This document shows positions 47,101 through 60,242 of a stretch of 64,000 bases of DNA, piece after piece. A model generated the notes under the pieces. It ran no database searches and was not told where the DNA came from. It was given only the letters and a program-made list of their open reading frames with translations. The position numbers and the translations under genes were made by a program. The DNA comes from Euryodendron excelsum (lineage: Eukaryota; Streptophyta; Magnoliopsida; Ericales; Pentaphylacaceae). The stretch covers positions 25,089,501 through 25,153,500 of the forward strand of contig CM065394.1 of the NCBI GenBank assembly GCA_033060915.1, read 5' to 3'. Every line of letters starts with the position of its first letter. Within the stretch, counting starts at the first letter, position 1.

Positions 47101-47908
47101 GCATAGAATTAACAGCTATAGGCTAACACCGCATAAAATTAATGTCTCTGTTGTGATAAAAGATTAGACCTAAATCTGATATTAAAAACTACTGGACATA
47201 TTTGGATGGAAAGTAATAAAAAAAATTTAAAAAAGAAAAAGGTGTGGGTAGTAAGAAAAGGAAAGATACCCTACTAAACTTATCAATAAATTATCTATTC
47301 TCTCTTTTTCATTTAATTGAATTGTTATATGTTTTTTTTTATAGAATTAGGAAGACTACTAGAAATCCTTTATTTTTTCAACCCAATCGCTCATTTGACT
47401 TTGAAATTAATATATATATATATATATATTATTAATATACTACTTCTTCTACATATGCCGCAATGAAATGAAATATTCAATACAATTCATTAAAAAATCA
47501 ATAAATCCACAAATGGGAAAAGTCGTTCCCCCAATAGGCACGAACATATTTTTGACCTATAATTAGATTGGGTAATCATTAATCAAAATAAGAACAAAAG
47601 CTCGTTTGCCTTTTCTTTCCCTAAAATTAATTACAGCCATATGGATCTATCCATTTATTCATTCAACCCAAATTTACGTTGAATTCATTTTGTTCCATTT
47701 CAAGAATTCAAATTAGGTTTTGTACCAATCCAGTAAGAACGAAATATTTTAAGATTTCCATTGGACTCAAACCAGCCCCGCAAAGGTGTTTGAGGACCAT
47801 GGGTCTCATTGATCAGGCTGTAAAGATAGCCCAGTCCGTCAGAGGCTGACACAAAAAAGAAAGCCCATCAGAGGCCACACAGAAAGAAGAAAAATAAATC
47901 AGCTGAAA
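47101..47908. other. Intergenic DNA with a (TA)n microsatellite
   Basis: No gene is present. A (TA)n tract lies at 47,409-47,429. The DNA immediately left of the tRNA (about 47,880-47,905) is A-rich on the plus strand, giving T-runs on the minus strand that could terminate RNA polymerase III. Confidence 0.5.
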
Positions 47909-47982
47909 TGGCCCATGCAGGTCTCGAACCTGCGACCTTCGCGTTATTAGCACGACGCTCTAACCAACTGAGCTAATAGGCC
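47909..47982 (-). tRNA. tRNA-Ile, anticodon AAU
   Basis: The minus strand folds as a complete 74-nt cloverleaf. The acceptor is GGCCTAT paired with ATGGGCC plus discriminator A. The D arm is GCTC..GAGC and the anticodon stem is TCGTG/CGCGA. The loop CTAATAA gives anticodon AAT, and the T arm is GCAGG TTCGAGA CCTGC. The internal A box (TAGCTCAGTTGG) and B box (GGTTCGAGACC) are intact and there is no intron. CCA is not encoded, as expected for a eukaryotic nuclear tRNA. A T-rich stretch follows. Confidence 0.97.
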
Positions 47983-48779
47983 AGTTGGTAGAGTTTCCCG
48001 GTTAATAATATTTACTAGATAACAAAAATTTGCTTCTTCAAAAGGGATGCTTCAGACAGTGGTAGCCATAGATTTATAGATATTAATTTTCCCGGCTTTT
48101 CCAAATGTTTGGATGGTCCTGATCAACATTGAGGATAACCTGGTCATTTCAGAAAATATGAAGGGTGGTTGCAGATGGTTTCCTTATCTTCTCTATGAAC
48201 AACACAAAAACAATACAGAGGAGACTGTTTTTACATTTCAAGACACAAACTGCCCCTCTTCATTCATAGGAAATGGCTGAAGCTATCATGAATTTTGCAG
48301 TTATCAAGCCACATATCCACAATTCTCTCCAAACAACAAAATTGGACTTGAACCCAACATCAAAATCAGTAAATATTTCCATTCATTTCCATTTTCATTG
48401 TCAAATTCAATCAGATTGTTGATGCCAGAAATGAACTGCTTTTTTCTTGCCTTTGCAGCTTAGGCAGTGCTCAAGCTCCAGATTTAGCAATGGTTGGCAT
48501 CAGGTGAATAACATTCTATATTCATGACTACTAGAACTGAACTGCACAGTTAATTGTTTCAGTTAAGTTGTCCAGATCACTGAAGATGAAAAAAAGAATT
48601 CACAATTTCTTGGCAACCAAACAGAGAAGTTGGAAGTTCATAAACTTATGTCATGGTTCTTTCAAACATATTTAACATCACCAATTAAATTTTCTTGTGG
48701 CAACTATAACTAGATTGAAGGCAGCAGGAGCAGAATAGGTTCTTTAAACAAAGTGAATTCTTTACCAGATTGGCCACTA

Positions 48780-49526
48780 ATGGCGGTTCTGGTAGAGCAT
48801 GTGGAAGGCCAAAGGGACCTCATAACACACAAGTCTGTTTGGCACCTCAATGATGAAGCCATAAAGAACGTTTGTAAGTAATTTGATCACTCCCTTTTTT
48901 TTCCCTTCATCTTATCTCAATTGGGTATGCTTGAAATTTGAATATAAACATTGTTATATCTACTTTGTTTCCATTGAAAGGAAGGAATTCATTTTCCTCT
49001 TCTTCTTCTGATTATAGATACATTTTACATCATGTTCACATGTTGGGGATGTTGTTTCTTTGGTTCCACAAAGGTAAGCATTTCTCAATTTTTTTATATT
49101 TCCAGTAATTGAAATTATGTAATCTAAAAACAAATTTTTTCCTTAAATCTTTCATTTCTAATACACAACGAACACAATTTAGGATCCATACTATGATTCA
49201 GAACAGTATAGAAAAGATGGAGGAGATGGGACTGGGCATTGGGTCTATGAGAAGGTATAATTTGCTTCTAATTAGTTAATTTTTTTCATGCAAAATCATT
49301 AAAATTTGGCGAAAAGCTTGTGTAGTAAGTTTGGTTTTGGTCTTCAAAAGGTATTTTTTAATATGAAGGACTATGATTAAAAACATATATATTGCAGCAA
49401 GAAGATATTGAAGAATCTGCTAGGGCAGAGCTGTGGCGCGAGGAGCTGATTGAGGAAATTGAGCAGAAGGTTGAAGGGCTGCGAGAGTTGGAAGAGGCTG
49501 GCAAGAAGGAGGAACTTGTTAAGTGA
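48780..49526 (+). CDS. Small conserved single-pass membrane protein (116 aa), function not recognised
   Basis: Exons 48,780-48,873, 49,018-49,073, 49,183-49,254 and 49,398-49,526 join through GT-AG introns into a 116-aa protein. The N-terminal third (AVLVEHVEGQRDLITHKSVW) is polar. Residues 32-50 (YTFYIMFTCWGCCFFGSTK) are one hydrophobic segment. A Gly-Asp-rich patch (DSEQYRKDGGDGTGHW) follows. The last ~40 residues are an acidic amphipathic helix (ELWREELIEEIEQKVEGLREL). The pattern of clean splicing and composition marks a real gene. It reminds me of small plant-specific mitochondrial inner-membrane proteins (possibly a plant complex I accessory protein), but I cannot confirm this. It has no bacterial-type domain. 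Confidence 0.88.
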
Positions 49527-49735
49527 TTCTTTACATTTCTGCATTTATTTGTTTCAGTTGGCAATGTTGTATATACCAATGTACCATCAACTTTCATATG
49601 TTTTTATATGAATTATGATGAGATAGTTTCAAGAAAAAAGCAATTTTATTTGCTAGTATTATCCATCTTCATCAACTCTGTCCAATTATGAGACATAACT
49701 TCTTAAACCTCTAACAAAAGGCAAAGTAATTAACC

Positions 49736-49775
<40 letters not shown>

Positions 49776-52700
49776 CCAAATGGCTGAATTCCAATGCACT
49801 AAAAGATATTTCAACTCACTCTAAAATAGTACAAAAAACAAGAGGTTATCACTCAATACATGGCAAGCATTCAATCAAGCAGGCAAAAGACTGGACTTTT
49901 ATTACTTACCCAAAAAACGAAACCTGGATTTTTTTTTCTCTTATCTTAACTGGAAAAGAAATAGCAAGAACTCCGAAAATTAGTAGTTTTTCTTGGTCCT
50001 GGGCTATGTCTATATCTATACTCTCCATATATTAAAACCGGCGGCCGAGCCTCCATTTGTTTACTAGGTTTCTTTGGAGCAGTTTTTTGGACCCTTTTAT
50101 TGAAAACCACCATGTTTGGAAGTTCAGAAGAAACTGTCTTAACGGGGACGATTAATTATTAATTTTTGACTCCGGAACATAATGTTAGCATGATGACATA
50201 GTGTGTCTAACTTATTAAAAATGAGCACATATTGCTACTATTATACTGATTCACCTAATTTTTAGAGATGATGAAAGTAACTATTTTTCAAGCACGTCCG
50301 GCAATGTTACCTATTTAATTGAGTTAGCAAAGTGTTCACTTTTAATAGGCAAGCACACACCTCGTTGATGAGAAAATATTCAATGCAATGTGATGCCATG
50401 TTATTTGTTGACAAATCAATCACATCATGTTAAGTGTATTTGTTGAAATTATAATCATCATAGAACATCATCAATTAGTGGGTAGTTGGAGAAATTCTCT
50501 CATTAATTTTAAGTGATTAGATTTTAATACATGCATTTGGCATCATATTATTAGTTTGTGATATCAAGCATTACTATTTCATTGAATATTTTCTCTCTTG
50601 ATAATGTTAACATAGAGTTTCGGAGTTGTAAGATAATTTATCGGTTCATAGGGTTCATCACAAATCAAAGTAATGGAGGGTAGAGGGGGTGTTTGGATGT
50701 ACATTAGTTTTCAAGTTTATAGCTTATTTTTGAAATATTGCTTGGCTCACTCCTCAAAAAGCTGCTGAAAAAAGTCACTTAAAAAACTGTTTATAAAGCC
50801 ACCACTTAAAAAAAAAAAAGCTTATAGACTTCATATATTTTTCTAAAAAGCCATTTAAAAAAACTTTCTTTTAAAAATAATTTATAACATATACCTTATA
50901 GTTTTAAACATCTTATTGTTCAATGGTTCATGCTCATGGGGGGGGCGTGGATAAGGTGAATTGGACAGAGTGGCACAGGAGGTGAACTTCCATATGCAAT
51001 AGCCCCAAATCTGTGGGCATGTTTTAGAAGATTTCCTTGCCTTGGTATGGGCAAACCACAGTTCCAAAACAATTGGCTCTCTCTGTGGACACCAATGTGT
51101 TCCAAACCATGGGCTATGTACATGCCTCTACAAACTTTATCCCCAACCCAGTATCCAATCCAATTCCAATAAAAACAAAGATTTAAAATATATATATATA
51201 TAAAAAAAAGGGATTCAACTGAAAGAACTCATCTGTTTGGATTGAGGAGCGGGGAAGTTATCTGGTACCATCACTGTTCACACTGCTAAAATACAGTGGG
51301 CTATGTTCCTCTATGATTCAATACCAGCGGCAATTGTTGCAACCCACCAACTTTATCCATATGAGTGGTGCCAGGAAAGAATTCTGATTCCACATGATTG
51401 CCTCCTACCAATTTCTATTTTATATTTTCTGTTTCTTTCTTTATTTTTTATTTCTTCCACCTGATCCTGTTCTAAATTTGGTCCAATGGCATGGAAAACT
51501 ACCCATGCATGCACACACATTAAGGAGCTGCATACTGATGGTGGATAGGGCATCAAGCCTCACTAAAACTTCTATTATTTTCTCATGTAATCTCCTGTAC
51601 ATAGTTATATATGTGTATATATATATATATATGCTCCCCAGGGCATGGGGACATGGAAAAGTTTGAAGGCAAAATAATAATAGTAATCATAACGCTAAAC
51701 ATGAGTTTCACAATAGGTGTCTTAACTCAAAATAAGTTAATCAATTGGGCTGATGGTTAAAGTTCGGGGTCTCAGAATCTATCCTCTTTAAAATTTAAGG
51801 TTAGAAACTTCTTATGTAATATTAATTTCTTGGGATCACCCCCACGGCCTTTAGCCTAGTAATTATTCAGTTTGCGTGGAATAAAAAAACTATACAAATT
51901 CCAAAATTATTCGAGCCGTACACAGGTTAACTCGAACACCCGATTAAAAAAAAAATAAAAAAAAACAAAAAGTCCACAAGAAATCAGAAATTACTACAGG
52001 CCAGACGCCAGAGTTGACCCCTACTGATTGTTTATATATATATATATATATATATTTGTATGTCTATGAGATTCACAATGGAGATAAGGCAATAGCTCTT
52101 CAAGCCAAATCCTCTTGTGGTGGTGGGAGGCTAAGATTCATTGGATTTGTCATTAAGTAAACCTTAAGACAAGATTTGTAATGTTGATTTGTTTGCTAAG
52201 GAAGAAAAGAGAAATGCCTTGGATGTTAATTGGACACCCCTTGACATTTTATCAACCAGCATTTAATGGTTGCTTATGGTTTGTCCATGCCAAAAGACAA
52301 TTTTGCCCATTTTACCATTTGCTTTAAAGAAAAAATGTTTGTACACATTTCTATCTCTAGCTGGATCGAATTGGAATTAGAAGTGCTAGAAGCATTTACT
52401 TTGAACCCTAGCATCCATGTTCACCATCATAGTTTTACCTTATCGCTTACCCGTTCAGAATATTGATATGGTTTCCTTTGTAACAGCACCTTCACCTTTT
52501 AAAATTTTTTAATTGCCAATAAAAGTTGACAAATACTATTTTTATCCATAAAAATTAATTGCACGACCATCAAAAGGGAGGGTGAGGCCAAGAATTCAGT
52601 GTTTAGCCCTTTTGGAAAAAAAAAATATTATCAAAATTCAAAAAAGTCTAACACAATATTAATCCTCTAGTGCAAGTTTTTTTTTTTTTTTTGGTGCTCA

Positions 52701-53790
52701 AAATAGATATATAGAGAGGTTACTCCACATAACCTCTAGTGTAAATTGTCTTACGGTGTTGAAACCTAATTTATGATTGGCATACAACTAGTGGAGACAA
52801 AAAATTTATCCAACGACTATCGACTACCGTTATTAAAAACACTAAAAAATAATAATTTCATAATCAATAATAAGTACTTAACTTCCATATATGTATAATG
52901 TATAATAGTTTACATATGATTTATGATGGGCCTTTAATGCAAAATAACTATATAAGAGGGCATTTATAAATTTTTAAAGAGGCAATTTGAGAAGCATTTT
53001 ACAAATTCTAGGTAAAAATTACATTTTTGAAATTTTGAGAGGGACATTTATAAAATTTTGAGATGAAAAAATTGAGATATTTTTTTTAAAAAAAATTATA
53101 GGTAAAACTTCAATTTTCAAAAACTTGAAGGGCGCAGCCGCATGCCCCCTTCTGGCCTGCATTGGCTCCACCCAATCACACAACGTTTCCTAATGGCTAA
53201 TAGCTTAGCAAAAAAAAAAAAAAGTGCATAGAGATGCTTGGCTATTGGCTTCCACTTTTGATTACTTATAATTTTTTTTTATCATAAATGTTATATTTTA
53301 TAGTGCTTTACTCTCATTCAGCAACATCATTATTTATAAAAATTATGTATACATTTTTTATTTGTATAGTACCATTAATACATATCATTTGTGAATCTCA
53401 CCTAACTTTGTTAACTTTTAAAAAAGCAAAAAATAATTTAGACATGTGAAAAAAATTTCCGTTGATAATTAAAATATATACATCCCCCATAATGCGCATG
53501 ACTACCTTTTTTCCCGTGACTTGTGTTTCCATCTTTGACTAACAAATCACTGCTTGAAGCAATCCTACTCTGTGCTCTTTCCTTGGTATTTATTTTTAAT
53601 TTTTAACCTATATTTGCTCACAATATTTATTATTTTGCAAGTTTCTCTTTATTTGTGATTTTGTGTAACATGTTTATCTATCCATTTGTATTGAAATATA
53701 CGGAAGTAAAATGAATTGCAAGTGGAATAAAGAATTCATTAAATAACAAAATAAAAAGATTGTATGAAATCATGACAAAATGGATCCCTA
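49527..53790. other. Long intergenic region without a gene
   Basis: The region contains a (GA)n microsatellite at 49,738-49,772, (TA)n tracts at 51,616-51,632 and 52,033-52,055, and several poly(A)/poly(T) runs. A segment at 50,688-50,880 begins GGGGGTGTTTGGATG and resembles one end of a hAT-type MITE, but no partner end was found. No ORF shows coding features. Confidence 0.55.
49738..49772. repeat. (GA)n microsatellite
   Basis: 35 uninterrupted bases of alternating G and A. Confidence 0.98.
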
Positions 53791-53797
53791 AAATCTA

Positions 53798-54050
53798 AGG
53801 GTCCGTTTGATAATGCTGTTAATTTTTATTTTTTACTGTGTATTTTTTATAATTTGGTATTGGTTATTTGTAGGTTATCGTTATGCCAACAGTATCAGTT
53901 CAATGTTTTGAAACTAGAGAACACACTCATTTTAGTGTTTTTTATTTTTTTTCTGAATTTTGTAAACAACAAAAAATAAAAAACAAAAAATAAACACTAT
54001 TTTTTTAAAAAAACAAAAAATAAAAATAAAAAATGTTTACCAAACATATC
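53798..54050. mobile_element. MITE-like element (hAT-type ends)
   Basis: The left end reads AGGGTCCGTTTGATAA and the right end reads TTACCAAACATATCCT, an imperfect inverted pair of the GGGTCCGTTTGGTAA type common in plant hAT-derived MITEs. The interior is a poly(A/T)-rich foldback with no ORF. The exact ends and target duplication are uncertain. Confidence 0.6.
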
Positions 54051-54685
54051 CTAATCATGCTATTCCATTATAAGGACAATTTACAAAAGAAAAAAAACAT
54101 TATAGCAACCCTTTTCTTTATTATTATTATTACTATATTTTTATTATTATTAACTTAATTTGCATTTATTTTTTTTAATCTTTCCTATTAGTGTGGAGTC
54201 TTCTTATCCAATTCTTGAAATGGTAGACAGAGTCAAGCTACGCGGTGAAACAACAGTAGCTAACAGCCAAATCGCACCCAATAATATAGCCCACTCAATA
54301 TCCAATACAAAGGCCAAACTCAAAAATTTGATCGGCCAAAATGCATAATTTTTATCCAAACAATCTAAAATCATGGAGATATTTCCTAACTTCGATGACG
54401 TGTTATGGTATTAAGATTTCAACCTCTTCAGTTCGCGTACGTGTGATACCACATCACTATCATTACATTCACTATTTTCTTTGTTTATCCATTATCATTG
54501 TTAACATATAAAATCTTTCAAATTTTGGATAAACTAAATGTAAATTCAATATATCCAGAATCCCAGATCATCGTTCATTGACCCCGCGTACCCTCCACTT
54601 TTTCCTTCTCCTTTTTAACATCTTTTTAATATCTTTTCTCTTCTTCTTGGCCTCCTTTGAAGCTTCAAAAAAAACACAAAACCCC

Positions 54686-54687
<2 letters not shown>

Positions 54688-54720
<33 letters not shown>
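54688..54720. repeat. (CT)n microsatellite upstream of the thioredoxin gene
   Basis: 33 bases of alternating C and T lie about 260 bp before the ATG of the ACHT-like gene. This is the position typical of pyrimidine-rich initiator or 5' UTR tracts in plant genes. Confidence 0.95.
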
Positions 54721-54724
<4 letters not shown>

Positions 54725-54979
54725 AAATATTAGTCAAAAAGAGCGCATATTTTTCTTCAATCCTGCACTTTTCGCTGAAAAAAACAAGTGGGTCTTGGTT
54801 AAGTTTTTGTTTCCTTGGTTTATAAGCTTTGTTTGTCTTGATTTCGCATAAGAAACGAGGGATTCTTTCTTTTTTCTTCGAAAGAAAAATCTAGGTTTGG
54901 TCCAAAAGGAGAAGTGGGTTTTGGTGGGACTTTCTTGTTTGATGCTAAGAGTTTGAGAAAAATTCTGATTTTCATAGCC

Positions 54980-56144
54980 ATGGCTTGTTCATTGAAGACT
55001 GGTCTCTCTGTTTCTGGGTGTAACGAGACCATTCTTAGGTCCAAACCCAAAGGGGTGCTTCGGCTTTCTCCTTCTATTGGCTCACTCCGATTTGCAGAAT
55101 GGAATTCAAAAGCTTTTTGGGGGAAACCCATGCTTGTTGCAGATCATAAGGGTTTAAGAGACTGGAATGCCAAATCCTCCATAAAATTTTCCATTCATGT
55201 ATGTGAATCTGCAAATCTTTCTTTATCTGTCTAATGAGATTTGTGTTTCTTGATTTTTTTTTTTTTTTTTTGGGTTTTAAACTAACAATCAGTCGACAAT
55301 TTCAGGCACAATCATCAATTTGTGTAAGCCGAGCTCTGCGTTGGTGGGAGAAGACCCTCAAACCCAACATGATAGAGATCCATTCTGCCCAAGAACTTAT
55401 AGATTCATTGTCAGGGTCTGGTGATAAATTGGTCATAGTTGACTTCTATTCCCCTGGTTGTGGGGGTTGCAAAGCTTTGCATCCTAAGGTACCATTAGAA
55501 CAAACATTACATATATATATATATATATATATTTATTTATAGATCATGCATTTGAAATTCAATTCTTGTGGTAAAAATCTTGATAGTTTCTCTCCTTTTT
55601 CTCTTGAATCAGATCTGTCAACTGGCCGAATCGAACCCGAATGCGGTTTTTCTCAAAGTAAATTACGAAGAGCTCAAAAAAATGTGCCATGTTCTCCACA
55701 TTCATGTCCTGCCTTTCTTCAGATTTTACAGAGGTGCTGAGGGCAGGCTGTGCAGCTTCAGCTGCACCAATGCAACTGTAAGAATTTTAATCGATTTAGT
55801 CTATATCTATATGTTTCAGTAGGAAACCATTAAAGGGTTTCTTGTATTTTAGCTTTTGAAAATTTAATTTTGTTTGTATACAGATCAAGAAGTTCAAAGA
55901 TGCATTGGCAAAGCATGGGACAGACAGATGCAGTCTTGGCCCTGCCAAAGGTCTAGATGAATCAGAGCTATTGAATTTGGCCTCAATTGGGGAAATATCA
56001 ATAGATTTACCATTATCATCCACCAGGGAGGATAGAATTGAAGATTTGGTTGTGAAGAACATAGACATGTCAGGTGCATGTGGGAAAGTAGCCAATGGTA
56101 AGATGGGGCTTGAAGAAGAAAAGAGTGCACTGTCGTTGGCCTGA
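54980..56144 (+). CDS. ACHT-type (atypical Cys-His-rich) chloroplast thioredoxin, thioredoxin-like 1 group
   Basis: Exons 54,980-55,198, 55,306-55,488, 55,613-55,777 and 55,884-56,144 give 275 aa with phase-0 GT-AG junctions. The start is the first ATG of the frame; the frame extends upstream only to a GTG. Residues 1-73 look like a plastid transit peptide (Ser/Lys/Arg rich, few acids). The thioredoxin fold begins with RWWEKTLKPNMIEI. The active site is SPGCGGCKALHPKICQL with C125 and C128, an atypical CGGC in place of CGPC. The cis-proline lies in HVLPFFRFYRG (P168), followed by CSFSCTNATIKKF and RCSLGP. These tracts match Arabidopsis ACHT4/ACHT5 from memory. ACHT4 is reported to oxidise targets such as the ADP-glucose pyrophosphorylase small subunit; sharing that role is inference. 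A (CT)n tract precedes the gene. Confidence 0.94.
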
Positions 56145-59100
56145 AAGCAGATCCAAGCTTATTGGAAATTAGGCATGGAGTAAAGCAGCTCCAAATTTCT
56201 ATATTTTGGTTTTTTTTATTTTTTATTTTTAGTGGTGGTTGGTTTTTTAATCATATGTATATACCATTTGTTGGGTTTTCCATAAGGGGGCTTCTATGTT
56301 TTTTGGGATGAGCCCTCAATCTTTGGTTAAATCTATCGTTTTGTTGGATTGGATGTTTTGATCTGATTATGGAGATTGGAAGGAAGCAGTCTTCTATATT
56401 AATTCTACTGTGTCTCATCTTTTTCTTTGGCTTAGCAAATCATGCTTTATGTGTACATATTCTTATCTACTTGTGCCTATTCTTCACAAGGATTCCTTGT
56501 TGAGCTCTTGTTGAGTTTTTACCATAGATTTGGATTAACATTTCATGAATGTTGAATTAACCTAAACACCCAATAGTTTAAACATCCCAAATTTACAATG
56601 TTCATTCGACAATTCTTTAAGGAAATCTTTCATAATTTTTGTTTTTTTATAAAATTTTATGAGATGTGGCAATAATAGTTTTGTATTTAAAAAGTATCGT
56701 AACGGTTCTTTCATTTAAAGTAATAGGCTAACAATAACTTATCTGTATTGTTACATAGTATGAATTTTTTGATTGTATACTATTATCATATTACCCTTTT
56801 TTTATTTTATTTAATGCAACTTAGACCTAAGTATAATCACCAGTCAGAACTAAAAGAGAGCTCAATTAACATGTGAGCTCAGGATGAGTCAAAACTTAGA
56901 CATAGGGTTTTGGAATTTCTTTTTTTTCATTTGGGGGTATAGACTATTGATAATTGTTTTGGATTATTGATACGCCTTTGGACTTGGGATTTGTCGGTGG
57001 TTTGGGAATCATGTGGTTGTTGGAGCCAATTAATGCCTAGTTCTAAAACTCTAACTGAGTTTGGCTTGTTTAGCTGGTAAGAGCATATTTTTTATTTTAT
57101 TATGTTACAATGGCAGATTTAAACTTAATTCAGTAATTTATAGAAAGCACTATTATTTATAGAATTTTTAGATAAAACTATATTAGCAACAATGTTTCTA
57201 TCTTGTATTTTTTTTTTTTTTTTTTGTGTGTAACAAGCGCCCATTAACCTATGCAAAAATATAAAATATGAAGTGTTATTGCTTAAAGTGCTATTTTCAT
57301 GGAACATGGAAATAAATTGAAAATAATTCTTGTAACAGCATTAACTTAAAAAAATTACTCTCGTCAGGTAAACAACCCTAGGAGTTTAGAGGTCATTTTC
57401 TACCTTTAAAAAAATAAAAATAAAAAAATTAATGCAAAAAGCAAATCTCAAATTTTGAAAATTATTTTTAAAAACGAAATTTTTTTATTAATAATATGAC
57501 GGTTATATTTTATAATTAAGAATTATTTAGTAATTTTTTTTGGAAGAGAAAATTGATGCCAATTCAATCACATCAATTTTGTTGAAATTATGTTAAATTT
57601 ATGTCTTTGTATAGTGCTATTCTTTTAAATATGCACTTAAGAGTTCAAGATGTCTCGACCCATTTCTTGAGAGGGGGGCAAAATCTATTTGCTTAACATG
57701 ATTGAAGTACTTTTGATTGTGAAAGTAAAATTTAATATGGTAATTTTGACATATATTCGCCATCATACAAATGAAAAACAATGGAAATTTGGAAGGATAA
57801 TGATTTTTTGCAATATTGATTACTGTATATAAGTGGTAGTATATGCGTGGATCAAGTAATAAAATTTTTAAAAGTAACGTACCTTCAACTACTTTATCTA
57901 TTACCAAACAGTAAAATATGTCACATATCTACTCCTGATTTGCATGAAATCTTAATCCAATTTGTAAGTCCCAACCAAATCTAACTCAACTATTTTATTT
58001 TATTTTTTTCCTTCCTTTGTTACACAACTAATGTAGCATAATCATTCAACTCAAAGATAAAAACGGATAGGAAAGTAGGGACATGGATTTACCTTTTATG
58101 TATTAATGTACCATTTAAGGAGGGGCCAAAGTTGAAAAAAAAGTTTGTGGTATTAATGTACCGTTTACCAACTATGTAACTTAGATTTAAATTTTGTCTT
58201 ATGAGAAGTAACTGATATAAAAAAGGTAAAAATAATAATAGATGTAGTACCCAAGGTGCTAATTTTCAACTAATTTTTTTTTCTTCTAAACTATAAGGAC
58301 AATTCGAAATTAGTTTAATTTAAAAAGGTAAAGATAAATCACTTAAATTTTGAAAGGACAATACAATTATTTTATTATAAATATTCATAAGTACGTAAGG
58401 TGTAAAGAAAATTTTTAAAATTTTAAAAGAGTCAATACCACTAATTAATTATAAATACTCAAAATTATACCAAATATAAGATAATTTTTAAAAATTTAGA
58501 GGTCATGGCCTGCCTGCCTTTTTTTTGGTTTCTCTTGTGATTTCAGTTTTTGAAATATTCAGTTCGACCATAAATTTATACTATGAATTTATTTGTAACT
58601 ATTTTATACAAATTAAAAAAAAATCATTTGGCAAACCAGAATTCAATGATTTGATCATGAAGAGTACTACCCACACAGCATGAGTGAACTGCCTGTGACA
58701 CATCAAGTCGATCTCACCATCCGCGGCAGTCGGCTGTGAGTGCATTTCACTTTGATCATTTATCCCAACCAACAATCATTTAAATAGCAAAACTGGGCTA
58801 GTCATGTTGTAGAACAAGTGGGTCCCATTTTACCTGAAAAATAGACTTCTCAATAGTCAGATGCCGTGGAACTGACGTGGATGCCTCAATTTCCAATCTT
58901 TCATGGACCCCACGTAATAATAATTTGGATGAGGATGAGTACGTGGAAAATGCCTTTTAATAATCTCCACCAAAAGCTATATATAATATGAAAATTACTA
59001 TTTTAAAAAAAAATTATAAAATTTTATCAAATGATATGATAATATTATCTTTTAATCAAGAGCAATCATGTGAATGTTTTATTTTAAAATAAAAATTTAT

Positions 59101-59816
59101 TATTTAATTATATTATTCTAATAATAAATTTAGTATAAATTTTTCACCTATATAGTTTAGATTTAAATATTCATCATTCCACAGTTGAAGTGAAAATCTA
59201 TATTTCATTAATTGATAAACTAACACATTGTATAAAAGAAAAATGAAAGGATGGATGAGTTCAACTAAAGAATTTTTTCAAAATAAATAATTTTGTTGCT
59301 ATATATGAAGAGTAAATTTTAATTCAAACAACACAATTTTGATAACATATTATTTTACTTGGTCCATTGATTAATTAGATAAAAATCTCGATTCCATAGT
59401 TAGAAGTTTGAACAAAAAGGATGTAAATCTTTAAAGCTTTACCCATATAATTTACAATTTGGAAGAGCAATCTACTTCCAAATTTTCAGTTCTATTCTAA
59501 AAATTAAAAAATCAAATTAGCCACAACAACCAATAAATCTATCAAGTTTTTAAATACCAATATATCGACCATCGTTTTCTCAATTGAACATTATTATTTG
59601 TTAGTACCATATTTTTGAATAGTGGTTCCATTTCTCATAATATATACCTCGATATCTTAATGATATTTAAAATTGTTAATCCTATTATGGAACAAATATT
59701 TATTCCTGCATAGCATGCATTTTAATTTTAAAGTTTGGAATGATTTGATAGAGAAATAATAATTTAAAATTCGGCAGTTATATATATTTTTTATAATATG
59801 CATTACAATACTTTTG
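56145..59816. other. Long AT-rich intergenic region
   Basis: No supported gene. The 3' UTR of the thioredoxin gene probably occupies the first few hundred bases. The rest has poly(A/T) runs and short ORFs only. A pair of TATTAATGTACC.TTTA motifs (58,101 and 58,151) is a short local duplication. Confidence 0.5.
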
Positions 59817-60242
59817 GCCCATTTGTTTGCAGATTGAAAAAATAAAAGACTAGTAATACTCTAAGAATAGAATAGTGGTAATGAAAGCTAATAATTGATG
59901 TGATAAAAAATTACTCATACTACATTTAATTAAGATAAAATTATGATGAAATAAATAATATTATTTTATTAAAATGTCACATTAAAAATAAAAAAATTAA
60001 TTTTAATTAACTATTTAATATTATATTAACCTATTATAATAATAAAAAAATAAAAAATGTCATTTTTAGCATAAATAATACCACCTCTTCCATGATATTA
60101 CTTATCTCCCACTTTGAAAAATTACTAGTCTGATAAAAAGATGTAATCCAAACCTCATTTGTTATCCAAACACTTCATAAATCAAACTCACGGAACAGGC
60201 AATCCAATCCCCTTGCCATATCCGGCAGGCAAACAAACGGGC
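59817..60242. mobile_element. MITE-like element with 14-bp imperfect TIRs
   Basis: GCCCATTTGTTTGC (59,817-59,830) pairs with GCAAACAAACGGGC (60,229-60,242), with one mismatch. A second internal inverted pair, AGACTAGTAAT/ATTACTAGTCT, lies at about 59,847 and about 60,123. It is 426 bp, AT-rich and has no ORF of note. The nested inverted repeats suggest a foldback MITE. The target duplication is not evident. Confidence 0.55.

Noticed and set aside
50688..50880. Second hAT-type MITE
   Set aside because: Only one end (GGGGGTGTTTGGATG) is recognisable, and no inverted partner was found.
54914..54979. Upstream start for the ACHT thioredoxin
   Set aside because: The codon at 54,914 is GTG. The first ATG in frame is 54,980.
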